Positions 25,263 to 33,451 are shown, numbered from the stretch's first letter. The stretch is DNA of 64,000 bases from Bog-756 sp963725275 (GCA_963725275.1 CAVRXS010000005.1:310001-374000); one strand, 5' to 3'. Notes: generated by a model from the letters alone, not told the origin. A program made the numbers and translations.

Positions 25263-25730
25263 ATGCGGCCGTCCCAGCGTAGGATGGGGACCGTGAACGC
25301 CCGGGGAACCGCTCCGCCCACGACGGGGACGATCGTGCTCCTGACCCGGTTGGCCCGCGCCGTCTTCCTGCGCAGCTCGATCGAGCTGGTGGGCATGAAC
25401 CTGAAGAACATGGTCGTGCTGGCCTACCTGCACGACCACCCGGGCGTGTCGCAGCAGGTCATGACCGAGGACCTCTCCATGGACTCGAACACCGGCGTGC
25501 TCGTGCTCAACGACCTCGAGGACCTCGAGTTCGTGGAACGCCGGCGCGATCCGGCCGACCGCCGGCGCCACATCGTCGACATCACCGACGTCGGCCTCGA
25601 CGCGCTGGAGCGGGCGGAGGTCGCGCAGGGGAGCATCGAGGACGAGATCCTCGGGGGACTCAGCGAATCAGAGCGGGTGACGTTCCGCCGGTTGCTGGTG
25701 AAGGCACTGGAGAGCCATCTGGACAAGTGA
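25263..25730 (+). CDS. MarR family regulator
   Basis: 155 residues from ATG 25263, with AGGGG six bases upstream. Winged-helix core at about 55-115: NMVVLAYLHDHPGVSQQVMT, DSNTGVLVLNDLEDLEFVER and the wing RRRDPADRRRHIVDITD. The DPADRR wing is diagnostic. Likely represses the divergent MFS exporter and itself through the inverted repeat at 25223-25248. Typical of phenolic-compound-sensing MarR/efflux pairs; ligand unknown. Confidence 0.85.
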   Translation: MRPSQRRMGTVNARGTAPPTTGTIVLLTRLARAVFLRSSIELVGMNLKNMVVLAYLHDHPGVSQQVMTEDLSMDSNTGVLVLNDLEDLEFVERRRDPADRRRHIVDITDVGLDALERAEVAQGSIEDEILGGLSESERVTFRRLLVKALESHLDK

Positions 25731-25753
25731 TCTTATTCGGTGTTGGATAACTC

Positions 25754-25782
25754 TTGACCAATCACTCTAACTAGAGTATTCT
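25754..25782 (+). promoter_or_regulatory. leaderless promoter with palindromic operator for PadR
   Basis: TTGACC at 25754-25759 and TATTCT at 25777-25782 have a 17-base spacer, and the PadR ATG at 25789 is only seven bases past the -10, so the message would start at or next to the start codon. ACTCTA-AC-TAGAGT (25764-25777), a 6-2-6 inverted repeat, fills the spacer, as expected of an autoregulatory PadR site. Confidence 0.65.
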
Positions 25783-25788
25783 GGCCGC

Positions 25789-26435
25789 ATGCCCCGGCCG
25801 GCCCGATCGAATCCCCTGGCCCTGGCGGTGCTGGTCACGCTGTACGAGCGGCCGATGCACCCCTACGAGGTCGGCCAGACCCTGCGGCAGCGGGCCAAGC
25901 AGGAGAGCGTCCGACTCAACTACGGATCGCTGTACGCCGTGGTCGAGTCGCTCGGAGAAACGGGGCCTCATCAGGGCCAAGGAGACGGTCCGGGACGGCA
26001 AGCGTCCCGAGCGCACGATCTACGAGATCACCGACGACGGGGCGCGCGAGATGGTCGACTGGATGACCGAGCTCATCGGTGCGCCCACCAAGGAGTACCC
26101 CGCCTTCATGGCCGGTCTCTCCTTCCTGCGCCGCGCTCGAGCCCGACGAGGCGCTGTGCGGCGCTGCACGATCCGGGCGGACGTGCTCACCGTCAAGCTG
26201 GCCGGCCTCAGGGGCGCGATGGAGGCAGCCGAACAGGCCGGACTGCCCCGGCTCTTCGAGCTCGAGGTCGAGTACGAACTGCAGCTCCTCCGGCGGAACT
26301 GCAGTTCGTCACGGCTTGATCGCGGACATCGAGTCGGGCACCCTCGATGGCCTCGAGATGTGGAAGCACTTCCACGACGGCCGGCCCGATCCGGTTGAGG
26401 GGGTGATGTCACGTTCGCACCGCGCCCCCGGATGA
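25789..26435 (+). pseudogene. PadR family regulator, multiple frameshifts
   Basis: Three frames assemble into a PadR-like regulator of about 210 residues. Start: MPRPARSNPLALAVLVTLYE, MHPYEVGQTLRQRAK, SVRLNYGSLYAVVESL, the N-terminal winged helix. Then KRGLIRAKETV one frame over, TELIGAPTKEYPAFMAGLSF, LEPDEAL, ADVLTVKLAGLRGAMEAAEQ, ELQFVTA, and IADIESGTLDGLEMWKHFHD. Shifts are near 25962, 26129, 26160, 26170, 26290 and 26318. So many within 650 bases, while the family sequence is otherwise well kept, suggests poor base quality. Probably regulates the DrrAB-like exporter downstream. Confidence 0.65.
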
Positions 26436-26595
26436 CCAGCTAGCTGGATGACCCGAGACCACGTGTGTGCACGCGGTCTCGGTCCATACGACCACGAGCC
26501 CGATCACAGAGGACCGACGCACGAGGCAGCACCCAGAGCGTAGGCGACCTCCGTCGAGCGGGCTCCCTGTACGAGCACACGGAAGGAGCGCGCCC

Positions 26596-27564
26596 ATGGA
26601 CGCTCTCATCGAGGCCACGGGCCTCAGCAAGAAGTTCGGGAAGGTCCGCGCACTGAGCGATCTGGACCTCACCCTGCCGGCCGGAACGGCGGTTGCGATC
26701 CTCGGCCCCAACGGGGCGGGCAAGACCACGTTCATCCGGATGGTGGCCACATTGATCGAGCCCGACTCCGGGAGGTTGCTGGTCGACGGCCACGATGTGG
26801 TGCGCGACCCGATGACGGTCCGTCGGATGATCGGCCTGGCCGGCCAGTCCGCAGCGGTCGAGGAGATGATGACCGGCCGGGAGAACCTGATGATGGTGGC
26901 CCGTCTCTACGGGCAGCGAGCGGCAGCGTCCAGGGTCAGCGCGGACCGGATCCTCGAGCAATTGCGGCTGACCGATGCCGCCGACCGTCTGGTGAAGACC
27001 TACTCGGGTGGCATGCGCCGGCGACTCGATCTCGGAGCGAGCCTGGTCGGGTCGCCCCGCCTGCTGCTGCTCGACGAGCCGACGACGGGACTCGACCCGG
27101 CCAGCCGCAACGAGGTGTGGGACGGCATCCGGCAGATGGGCAGGGCGGGGACGGACCTGTTGTTGACGACCCAGTATCTCGACGAGGCCGACCGGCTCGC
27201 AGCACACATCGTCATCATCGACGAGGGCCGGGTGATCGCGGAGGGCACGCCCGACGATCTCAAGACCAGGGCGGGGACGGACATGGTCGAGCTCCACACC
27301 CCCGATGTCGTGACCCTTCGCCGTGCAGCGGAAGTTCTGGGCTCGCTCGGAGATGCCGAGCCCTCGACCGATCCGTCGACCCGGCGTTGTTCGATCGCGG
27401 CTCCCGCTGGCGCCCGGCTGCTGCCCGTCATCGTCCGGGCGCTTGACGACGCCGGTGTTCCGGTCGAGGACATCACCCTGCGTCGGCCGACGCTCGACGA
27501 GGTGTTCCTGTCGCTGACCGGAAAGACCGGGACGACCACCGATCGGAAGGAGGACGCAGCATGA
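26596..27564 (+). CDS. ABC transporter ATP-binding protein (DrrA-like)
   Basis: 322 residues from ATG 26596 behind GGAAGGAG. Walker A GPNGAGKTT, signature YSGGMRRRLDLGASL, Walker B LLLLDEPTTGLDPASR and a C-terminal DrrA-type extension ending VEDITLRRPTLDEVFLSLTG, the motif needed for DrrA-DrrB coupling. Such pairs export daunorubicin-like drugs and other hydrophobic compounds. The stop overlaps the permease start by 4 bases. The upstream PadR gene is the likely controller. Confidence 0.92.
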   Translation: MDALIEATGLSKKFGKVRALSDLDLTLPAGTAVAILGPNGAGKTTFIRMVATLIEPDSGRLLVDGHDVVRDPMTVRRMIGLAGQSAAVEEMMTGRENLMMVARLYGQRAAASRVSADRILEQLRLTDAADRLVKTYSGGMRRRLDLGASLVGSPRLLLLDEPTTGLDPASRNEVWDGIRQMGRAGTDLLLTTQYLDEADRLAAHIVIIDEGRVIAEGTPDDLKTRAGTDMVELHTPDVVTLRRAAEVLGSLGDAEPSTDPSTRRCSIAAPAGARLLPVIVRALDDAGVPVEDITLRRPTLDEVFLSLTGKTGTTTDRKEDAA

Positions 27565-28412
27565 GCATGGACATCACACTCGAAACCACCGGACACGCCT
27601 TTGGCACCCCGGTACCCCCGTCGGAGAACGCGGGCGCGTCGTATCTCGTGGCCTCACGTGAGGTCGCAGCCCGGACGCTCAAGAAGTTCGTCCGCACCCC
27701 GGCACTCATCATCGCGGGCACCGCCCAGGGGGTCCTCTTCCTCCTCATCTTCCGCTATGTCTTCGGCGGCGCGGTGTCCCACACCGGCAGCTTGTCCTAC
27801 GCCGACTTCCTGGTGCCGGGGTTCGTGGTCACTGGCGTCCTGTTCCAGGGCATGGGCGCGGCGAGCGGCGTGGCCGACGACCTCGAGGGCGGGTTGTTCG
27901 ATCGCCTGCGCAGCCTGCCGATCCGGCTCCTCTCGATCGTGACCGGCCGGGTGGGCGCCGACTCTGCGCTGGTCGCCTGGGGCGTGATCGTCATGACGGC
28001 GGCCGGTTTCCTGGTCGGGTTCCGGATCTCCGGCAGTCCGGCCGACGCGTTTGCGGCGCTGGGCCTGACGGTGCTCTATGGCTTCGCCTTCGTGTGGCTG
28101 TTCATCACGTTGGGATTCATGGCCGGCAGCCCACAGGCGGCGCAGAGCCTCTCGTTCCTCGTGTTCCCGCTCAGCTTCGTGTCATCGGCCTATGTCCCGG
28201 TGTCCACCATGCCCGGATGGATGCAGGGCTTCGCCAGCCACCAGCCGATGACCGCCATGTGCAACACGGTGCGCCTCTTGACCGGGGGCCCTGACGCACA
28301 GGCGCTACTGGGCCACTCGCTGTCGTACTATCTGGTGCCCTCGTTGCTCTGGTGCGCCGGGATCATTGCGGTGTTCGCCCCGCTGGCGGTGCGGCGGCTC
28401 AAGCGGTCCTAG
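27561..28412 (+). CDS. ABC-2 type permease (DrrB-like)
   Basis: 283 residues, start overlapping the ATPase stop (ATGA). Six hydrophobic segments with the ABC-2 features: FVRTPALIIAGTAQGVLFLL, the coupling region GGLFDRLRSLPIRLLS, and SLSFLVFPLSFVSSAYVPVS-type helix. The LPI motif in the cytoplasmic loop is the usual contact to the ATPase. Forms an exporter with the 26596-27564 protein. Confidence 0.9.
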   Translation: MSMDITLETTGHAFGTPVPPSENAGASYLVASREVAARTLKKFVRTPALIIAGTAQGVLFLLIFRYVFGGAVSHTGSLSYADFLVPGFVVTGVLFQGMGAASGVADDLEGGLFDRLRSLPIRLLSIVTGRVGADSALVAWGVIVMTAAGFLVGFRISGSPADAFAALGLTVLYGFAFVWLFITLGFMAGSPQAAQSLSFLVFPLSFVSSAYVPVSTMPGWMQGFASHQPMTAMCNTVRLLTGGPDAQALLGHSLSYYLVPSLLWCAGIIAVFAPLAVRRLKRS

Positions 28413-28418
28413 CGATCA

Positions 28419-29171
28419 TCACGCCTTGTAGAGGCCGAACGCCGCTCCCTGGGGATCCGCCAGCACCGCGAAGCGTCCGGTGCCGGGGATGTCCGTTGGG
28501 TCGACCAGGATCGTCGCCCCGAGGGCGGTGGCCTTCTTCGCATCGCCGTCGACATCGGTCGCCCCGAAGTAGACGAGCCAGTGGTCGGGAACCTCGGACG
28601 GCATGCCCTCGGGACGGGGCATCGCCCCGCCGATGGTCCGGCCGCCCACCTGTGCCTCCGCGTACTCGTCGGCCCCGCCCCATCCCCAACCGAACACGTC
28701 GGTGTAGAACGTCTTCGACTTGGCCAGATCCGAGGTCGCCAGCTCCCCCCAGACGAAGGCGCCGGCCTCGTTGACGAGTTGCGCCCCGAGGTGGTCACCG
28801 GGCTGCCAGGCGGCGATGAATGCACCGGTCGTGTCCTGGAAGATGGCCATGCGACCGGCGGTCATGACGTCCATCGGCTCGACGATGACACTCCCCCCGG
28901 CGGACTTGGCCTTATGGGCGACGGCATCGATGTCGTCGACGTTGACATAGGTCGTCCACCGCGGCGGCCCCGGATCCTCTTGGACCGGGCTGATCGCCGC
29001 CACCTGCTTTCCGCCCTTGGAGGCGATGGTGTAGTGGCCCGCCTCCTCGCCCATGTCCTGGCCTTCCCACCCGAACAGCTCGCCGTAGAAGGCGAGACCC
29101 GCCCTCGGATCGGCCATCCCGATGTCCACCCACGACGGGACTCCGTGCTCATAGCGCGTCATCTCGGGCAT
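28419..29171 (-). CDS. two-domain VOC family protein
   Basis: 250 residues in two glyoxalase-like halves: first half PSWVDIGMADPRAGLAFYGE at 12-31, ending with MAIFQDTTGAFIAAWQPG; second half beginning FVWGELATSDLAKSKTFYTD near residue 138 and ending ADPQGAAFGLYKA. This arrangement is common in actinobacterial hydroxylase-like VOC proteins beside PKS and drug genes. Substrate unknown. Convergent with the ABC exporter, only seven bases from its end. Confidence 0.88.
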   Translation of the reverse strand: MPEMTRYEHGVPSWVDIGMADPRAGLAFYGELFGWEGQDMGEEAGHYTIASKGGKQVAAISPVQEDPGPPRWTTYVNVDDIDAVAHKAKSAGGSVIVEPMDVMTAGRMAIFQDTTGAFIAAWQPGDHLGAQLVNEAGAFVWGELATSDLAKSKTFYTDVFGWGWGGADEYAEAQVGGRTIGGAMPRPEGMPSEVPDHWLVYFGATDVDGDAKKATALGATILVDPTDIPGTGRFAVLADPQGAAFGLYKA

Positions 29172-29394
29172 GATCCCTCCTTTGTGGAATCCGGCTCTCC
29201 GTGTGCACTATGGACGACCTCTTCCGAGGATGCAAGGGCCACTCCCGCCCTGTCTCCCGGCGACGGAGTTCGCACCGGTCGGTGCCGAACGACCGGCGAA
29301 TTGCGCTCTGGGATCCCGGGCGGCGTCGTCCCTCGATGCGTCGTCCGTCTCGTGCAGCGGTGATGAACGGCGCTTCCCTCGCACGGACCGATCT

Positions 29395-29515
29395 GTTACG
29401 GTCAGCGTTGCAACCCAAGCTGTGCGTCGGGGAAGCCGGTCGAAGTCCGGCACTGGTCCGCAACCGTGGGTGACGAGCAGGTTGCTCGTCACGAGTCGGG
29501 ATACCGCCGCACTGC
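29395..29515 (+). promoter_or_regulatory. cobalamin (B12) riboswitch
   Basis: The core elements occur in order: GGGGAAGCCGGTCGAAGTCC at 29429-29448, then CTGGTCCGCAACCGTGG at 29451-29467, a variable hairpin (perfect 9-bp stem GTGACGAGC/GCTCGTCAC at 29469-29491, loop AGGTT) and the B12 box GAGTCGGGATACCGCC at 29492-29507. This is the conserved core of adenosylcobalamin riboswitches. Outer limits are estimated. The rest of the 449-base gap to the left shows nothing further; to the right is the expression platform. Ligand preference (Ado- or aquo-form) cannot be told. Confidence 0.88.
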
Positions 29516-29586
29516 TCGTTTGAGTCCATACCCGTCGAGAAATGCGGCCGGGACTCGGTCGGCCACCGGTCCGCGTGATCAGTGGG

Positions 29587-29607
29587 TTCCCGGGTCGTTG
29601 CCCGGAA
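29587..29607 (+). promoter_or_regulatory. hairpin that may hide the ribosome site
   Basis: TTCCCGGG (29587-29594) can pair with CCCGGAA (29601-29607) with one bulged base. The right arm contains the start of GGAAAGAG, the likely ribosome site 13 bases before ATG 29621. This would be a translation-off structure of the B12 riboswitch. Structure inferred by eye. Confidence 0.45.
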
Positions 29608-29620
29608 AGAGTGACCACCC

Positions 29621-30976
29621 ATGTTCCGTCACCGACTGATCGCGACCGCTGCGCTTGCCGCGGCATTGTCGTGCACCGTTGCCGCGGCACCGGCATCGGC
29701 CTCCGCAACCGTCACCCCATCAGGGGCGCTCCCCTCGCTTCCCCAAGTGTCGTCTGCCCAGCAGGGGGCCCGTTGGTTGGCGAGCCAGTTGACCCCCTCC
29801 GGATACATCCCGTCGACGAATCCGAGCCAGCCGGATCTGTCGGCCACCGCGAACGCCATCCTCGCCCTGGTGAGCGCCGGCGTCGATCCGAGCGGCGTGC
29901 ATGCCGCCCTCGGCTATCTCGCATCCCACGTCGACGCGTACGTGACGGTCGACGGAACGGACGGCCCGGGACAGCTCGCGCTGCTGATCCTGGACGCCCA
30001 CGCGACCGGCGGCAACCCCCGATCGTTCGGTGGCACCGACCTCGTGTCCAGGCTGCTCGCCACCCAACGCAGGTCCGGCGCCACCGCGGGTCTCTTCGGT
30101 GTGCAGAGCGCGACCTACGACGGCGCCTACCGCCAGGGTCTCTCGCTGGCCGCCCTGGCGGGGGCCGGAGTCACCTCCGGCAGCCAGGTCACGTCCGCCG
30201 AGCATTGGCTCGAGAGCCAGCAGTGTCCGGACGGAGGATGGACGAGCCTGATCACCACGAGCAACCCGTGCGACGGCAACCCGGCGGACTTCGAGGGTCC
30301 CGACACCAACTCGACCGCACTGGCGGTCGAGGGCCTGTCCGCGATCGGCGTGCTCGGGACGACCCGTGCGACGGCAGCCTGGCACTTCATCGTCAACGGC
30401 CAGGATGCGGACGGCGGGTGGGGATACGACCCCAACACGGCCAGCACTCCGGGCACGACCGACCCCGACTCGACGTCGCTCGTCGTCCAGGCGGTCCTTG
30501 CCCTCGGTCGGTCCCCCTCCACCGCGGCGCTGGTCAAGGGTTCGGCGAATCCGGTCACCGCGCTGCGCTCCTTCCAGCTCACCTCGGGTGGGGGCAGCGG
30601 AGCCTTCTTCTTTCCGGGCAGCAGTACCCCCAACCTGATCGCGACCTATCAGGCGGTCCCGGTGATGGCAGACGTCAAGGTCCCCTTCGACCTGCACATC
30701 ACGACGGCGTCGCTCCCGGGCGGCCATCTCGGACACCACTACTCGGCCCGGCTCTCGGCGAGCGGGGGGAATACTCCGTATACCTGGCAGGTGCGCCCGG
30801 GCTCCGGGTCACTGCCGGCCGGCCTTTCGCTCGACGGGTCGACCGGGGCCATCTCCGGCACGCCGACCCACGCCGGGACCTCGAGCTTCACCATCGAGGT
30901 CCGCGACACCGAGGTGACCACGGCTCCGATGACCGACAACGTCGGATGGAAGGTGCTCTCGATCACCGTCTCGTGA
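29621..30976 (+). CDS. secreted alpha/alpha-toroid protein under B12 riboswitch control (transcobalamin-like candidate)
   Basis: 451 residues. Signal peptide 1-28, cleaved after ASA. Residues 45-345 contain about six helical repeats of the prenyltransferase/squalene-cyclase-like alpha/alpha toroid: GARWLASQLTPSGYIPS, ATANAILALVSAG, GQLALLILDAHATGG, GAYRQGLSLAALAGAG, CPDGGWTSL with ALAVEGLSAIG, and DADGGWGYDP with SLVVQAVLALG. The C-terminal 95 residues (LGHHYSARLSASGGNTPYTW, LPAGLSLDGSTGAISGTPTH) form a putative Ig (He_PIG/cadherin-like) domain. The toroid is the fold of human transcobalamin and intrinsic factor, and a cobalamin riboswitch precedes the gene; I infer B12 binding outside the cell. 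No catalytic DxDD/QW-type cyclase motif is evident, which argues against a terpene cyclase. Confidence 0.75.
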   Translation: MFRHRLIATAALAAALSCTVAAAPASASATVTPSGALPSLPQVSSAQQGARWLASQLTPSGYIPSTNPSQPDLSATANAILALVSAGVDPSGVHAALGYLASHVDAYVTVDGTDGPGQLALLILDAHATGGNPRSFGGTDLVSRLLATQRRSGATAGLFGVQSATYDGAYRQGLSLAALAGAGVTSGSQVTSAEHWLESQQCPDGGWTSLITTSNPCDGNPADFEGPDTNSTALAVEGLSAIGVLGTTRATAAWHFIVNGQDADGGWGYDPNTASTPGTTDPDSTSLVVQAVLALGRSPSTAALVKGSANPVTALRSFQLTSGGGSGAFFFPGSSTPNLIATYQAVPVMADVKVPFDLHITTASLPGGHLGHHYSARLSASGGNTPYTWQVRPGSGSLPAGLSLDGSTGAISGTPTHAGTSSFTIEVRDTEVTTAPMTDNVGWKVLSITVS

Positions 30977-30986
30977 CCGGGGAGGG

Positions 30987-31012
30987 GTGGGGCCCGGTTC
31001 GCCGGGTCCCAC
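30987..31012 (+). terminator. GC stem with TTCG tetraloop
   Basis: GTGGGGCCCGG (30987-30997), loop TTCG, CCGGGTCCCAC (31002-31012): an 11-bp stem with one G-T pair, beginning ten bases after the toroid gene stop. No T-run follows, common in GC-rich actinobacteria. Confidence 0.6.
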
Positions 31013-31087
31013 CGTTCACCCGGCCGGGTTTGGGTGCGACCGGTGCCCGACCTCCCAGAGCGCGCTCCGGCTTGATTCAATGACCCG

Positions 31088-32095
31088 GTGACCGCACGCG
31101 CCAGCGGGAGGGACCGGACACCCGAACGGCCCCCAACGGCGAACCGCCGGCCCCGGCGCCGGCGGGGCCTCCCGACGCTCGTGGCATGCGCCCTGATCGC
31201 CCTCGTCGGGGTGGTCGTTGCACTCGTGCTGACCGGATTCCCGGGCTCGCACACGGGCACCTCGGCAGGGGTCGACGACGGGGGCAGCGCCCTCGACCCT
31301 TCGGCATTCTCGCCCGGTGCCTGCGTCGCCTTTCCGCCGACGGCCGGGGACCGCCACGAGACGGTGTTCCTCGACGCCGGGCACGGCGGGGTGGATCCCG
31401 GGGCGATCGGGACGACCAGCACCGGGGCCACGGTCGACGAGGCGACCGAGACACTGCCGGTCGAGCTCGAGACGGCCACGCTCCTCCGTGCGGCCGGCTT
31501 CCGGGTGGTGGTCTCCCGGACCTCGGACTCGTCGGTGGTCCGCCTCTCGCCTGCCGATGTCTCGGGGACCATCCTGAGCCTGCAGGGCGCCCATGACGAT
31601 GTGGCAGCCCGGGACGTCTGCGCCAACCTTGCCGGGGCCGCCGTCCTGGTCGGGATCTACTTCGACAGCGGCGGCTCGTCGTCGAACGCCGGCAGCCTGA
31701 CCACCTGGGACCCGGCCAGGCCCTTCGCCGCGGACAACCTCCGTCTGGCCTCGCTGGTCCAGAACGACGTCCTGGCGGCCATGAACGCGCGCGGGTGGGG
31801 CATCCCCGATGCCGGCGTCGTCGCCGACAACGCAGAGGGCTCGCTCGTCCCGACGTCCTCTGGCGGGGCGCTCGCCGAGGGTGCCGCCCAGTACGGGCAC
31901 GTCCTTCTGCTCGGGCCGGCGGCACCGGGGTATTTCTCCACGCCGAGCCAGATGCCCGGCGCCCTCATCGAACCGCTCTTCCTCACCGACCCCTTCGAGG
32001 GATCGATCGCCGCCAGCGACGCGGGGCACACCGTCATCGCAGAGGGTCTGGCCCGGGCCATCGAGGCGTACCTCGGCCCGGCCAGGACTCCGTAG
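31088..32095 (+). CDS. N-acetylmuramoyl-L-alanine amidase-like (Amidase_3) membrane protein
   Basis: 335 residues from GTG 31088. A cationic N-terminus leads to one membrane helix (TLVACALIALVGVVVALVLT, about 31-51), then a Gly-rich linker. The Amidase_3 fold follows: FLDAGHGGVDPGA at about 94-106 gives the first zinc His (H99), a Glu-rich ATETLPVELETATLL, VVVSRTSD, and IEPLFLTDPFEG near 295 with the usual C-terminal Glu. The second zinc His, normally in an SIHAN motif, is absent: the position reads VGIYFDSG. The enzyme may thus be inactive or use another site. Amidases of this family cut peptide stems from peptidoglycan; location outside the membrane is expected. Confidence 0.75.
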   Translation: MTARASGRDRTPERPPTANRRPRRRRGLPTLVACALIALVGVVVALVLTGFPGSHTGTSAGVDDGGSALDPSAFSPGACVAFPPTAGDRHETVFLDAGHGGVDPGAIGTTSTGATVDEATETLPVELETATLLRAAGFRVVVSRTSDSSVVRLSPADVSGTILSLQGAHDDVAARDVCANLAGAAVLVGIYFDSGGSSSNAGSLTTWDPARPFAADNLRLASLVQNDVLAAMNARGWGIPDAGVVADNAEGSLVPTSSGGALAEGAAQYGHVLLLGPAAPGYFSTPSQMPGALIEPLFLTDPFEGSIAASDAGHTVIAEGLARAIEAYLGPARTP

Positions 32096-32099
32096 GAGT

Positions 32100-32525
32100 T
32101 CAGCCGGCCTTGCGGGCCCGTCTGCTCCTGTGGCCCCGTTCCGCGCTCGGGCTCGTGACCGCCGCGTCGTCGACGGGATCGGGGACGGCGCTCGCCCGCT
32201 CGCGGCACGGCGTGCACATCCGGACACCGTCCACCAACCGGGTCACGGCCACCTGCCCGCAGCGCCGGCACGGCCGGCCCACGTAGACCTGCGCCTCGAG
32301 CAGCGGACGCGACGCGGTGAGCTGCCGGAGGCGCTCCTGGACGTCCTCGCGCAGTTCGAATGCACCGGTGGCGGTCGGGTGGACGAGACCCCAGTCGAGT
32401 AGCTCGTGGAGCAGTGGGGCCAGCCGATCCAGCCGTCGCAGCTCCTCCCCGCTGACGGCGCGCTCCTCCGTCTGTGGCTTCCGGCCCTGACTGGTCACCG
32501 TCAGTCCTGCACTCTGCTGGGCCAT
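32100..32525 (-). CDS. small zinc-ribbon-like hypothetical protein
   Basis: 141 residues from ATG 32525, with a GGAAGGGGG site upstream. The centre carries PCRRCGQVAVTRLVDGVRMC and TPCRE, two CxxC pairs about 15 residues apart, a zinc ribbon. Basic, disordered ends flank it. The first half (LRRLDRLAPLLHELLDWGLVHPT) is helical. I recognise no family. Convergent with the amidase-like gene, four bases apart, and divergent region upstream is short. Possibly a nucleic-acid or protein binder. Confidence 0.5.
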   Translation of the reverse strand: MAQQSAGLTVTSQGRKPQTEERAVSGEELRRLDRLAPLLHELLDWGLVHPTATGAFELREDVQERLRQLTASRPLLEAQVYVGRPCRRCGQVAVTRLVDGVRMCTPCRERASAVPDPVDDAAVTSPSAERGHRSRRARKAG

Positions 32526-32734
32526 GGCGACCCCCTTCCGACTCGGTCCGGCCGCAACCGGACCCGACCCGGCGGCGTCACACCGGGCCGACATCCCTCG
32601 TGCATCAACGCTGTCCCCATCATGACGCGGCCGAGCACCGTCGTACAGGGCGCGCGGCAAGAAATTTCATCGACGGTGCCGCGTCGTCTTCGTCGTCGAC
32701 GATCAACGGCCGGAACCGGCCGCGCTCCCGGTTC

Positions 32735-33451
32735 CTACAACGGAGCCGGCAGGCCCATGAAGGCGCCCATCTCGAGGAGGATGCGCTCGAACAGTGGCGG
32801 CACGCGCTCGACGACGCCGTGCAGATGGCCGAACAGCTCGAACGAGATCAATCCGAACAGCTGAGTCCACGCGGCCAACGCCCGGACGATGGCCTCGTCC
32901 GAGGTGTCCGGGAAGGCCACCTCGGCCAGTCGGCGCGTCTCGGCGGTCACCTCCGGTCCCAATGCCGGGAGGTCCGGCGCGCCGGGGAGAGCGGCCAGGG
33001 CGCCCGACCACGCGGCCTCGTCCACCAGCCGGGCGAGCACGAGGGTGACTCGGCTGGCCGACCCGACGGTGTCCTCGGGCGCGCGGTAGCCCGGGACCGG
33101 CGATCCGTAGACGAGCGCATACTCGTGTGGATCGGACAGCGCCCAGCTCCGGATGGCCAGCCCGGCTGAGCGCCAGCGGCCACCGAAATCGTCCCGACGG
33201 CACGCCCCGTCGGCAGCCTCGGCGACCGCGCCGACAGAGTCGTAGGCATCGACGATGAGCGCCGTGAGGAGCTCGTCCCGGCTCGGGTAGTACCGGTAGA
33301 TGGCCGACGAGGCCATGCCGAGTGCGCGGGTGACCGCCCGAAGCGAAAGGCCCGACGCCCCGTCGGCGGCCAGCTGGCGACGGGCCTCGTCCTTGATCTC
33401 TGCGGTGAGCTCGGCCCGGACGCGGGCCCGGAGCCCGGTGGATGGGGGCAC
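32735..33451 (-). CDS. TetR family regulator
   Basis: 238 residues from GTG 33451 behind GGGAGG; an upstream extension to 33625 overlaps the divergent promoter and is unlikely. HTH at about 10-60 with IKDEARRQLAADGASGLSLR and LGMASSAIYRYYPSRDELLT. The C-terminal part has HEYALVYGSPVPGY, found in a common actinobacterial subgroup of TetR (WHG-like domain, TetR_C_13 type). Divergent from the epimerase-like gene with a 24-bp inverted repeat between, so a pair. Confidence 0.85.
   Translation of the reverse strand: MPPSTGLRARVRAELTAEIKDEARRQLAADGASGLSLRAVTRALGMASSAIYRYYPSRDELLTALIVDAYDSVGAVAEAADGACRRDDFGGRWRSAGLAIRSWALSDPHEYALVYGSPVPGYRAPEDTVGSASRVTLVLARLVDEAAWSGALAALPGAPDLPALGPEVTAETRRLAEVAFPDTSDEAIVRALAAWTQLFGLISFELFGHLHGVVERVPPLFERILLEMGAFMGLPAPL

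Noticed and set aside
29621..30976. Squalene/terpene cyclase function for the toroid protein.
   Set aside because: The repeats are similar, but there is no DxDD or DDxxD catalytic motif, and the protein is secreted with a B12 riboswitch in front.
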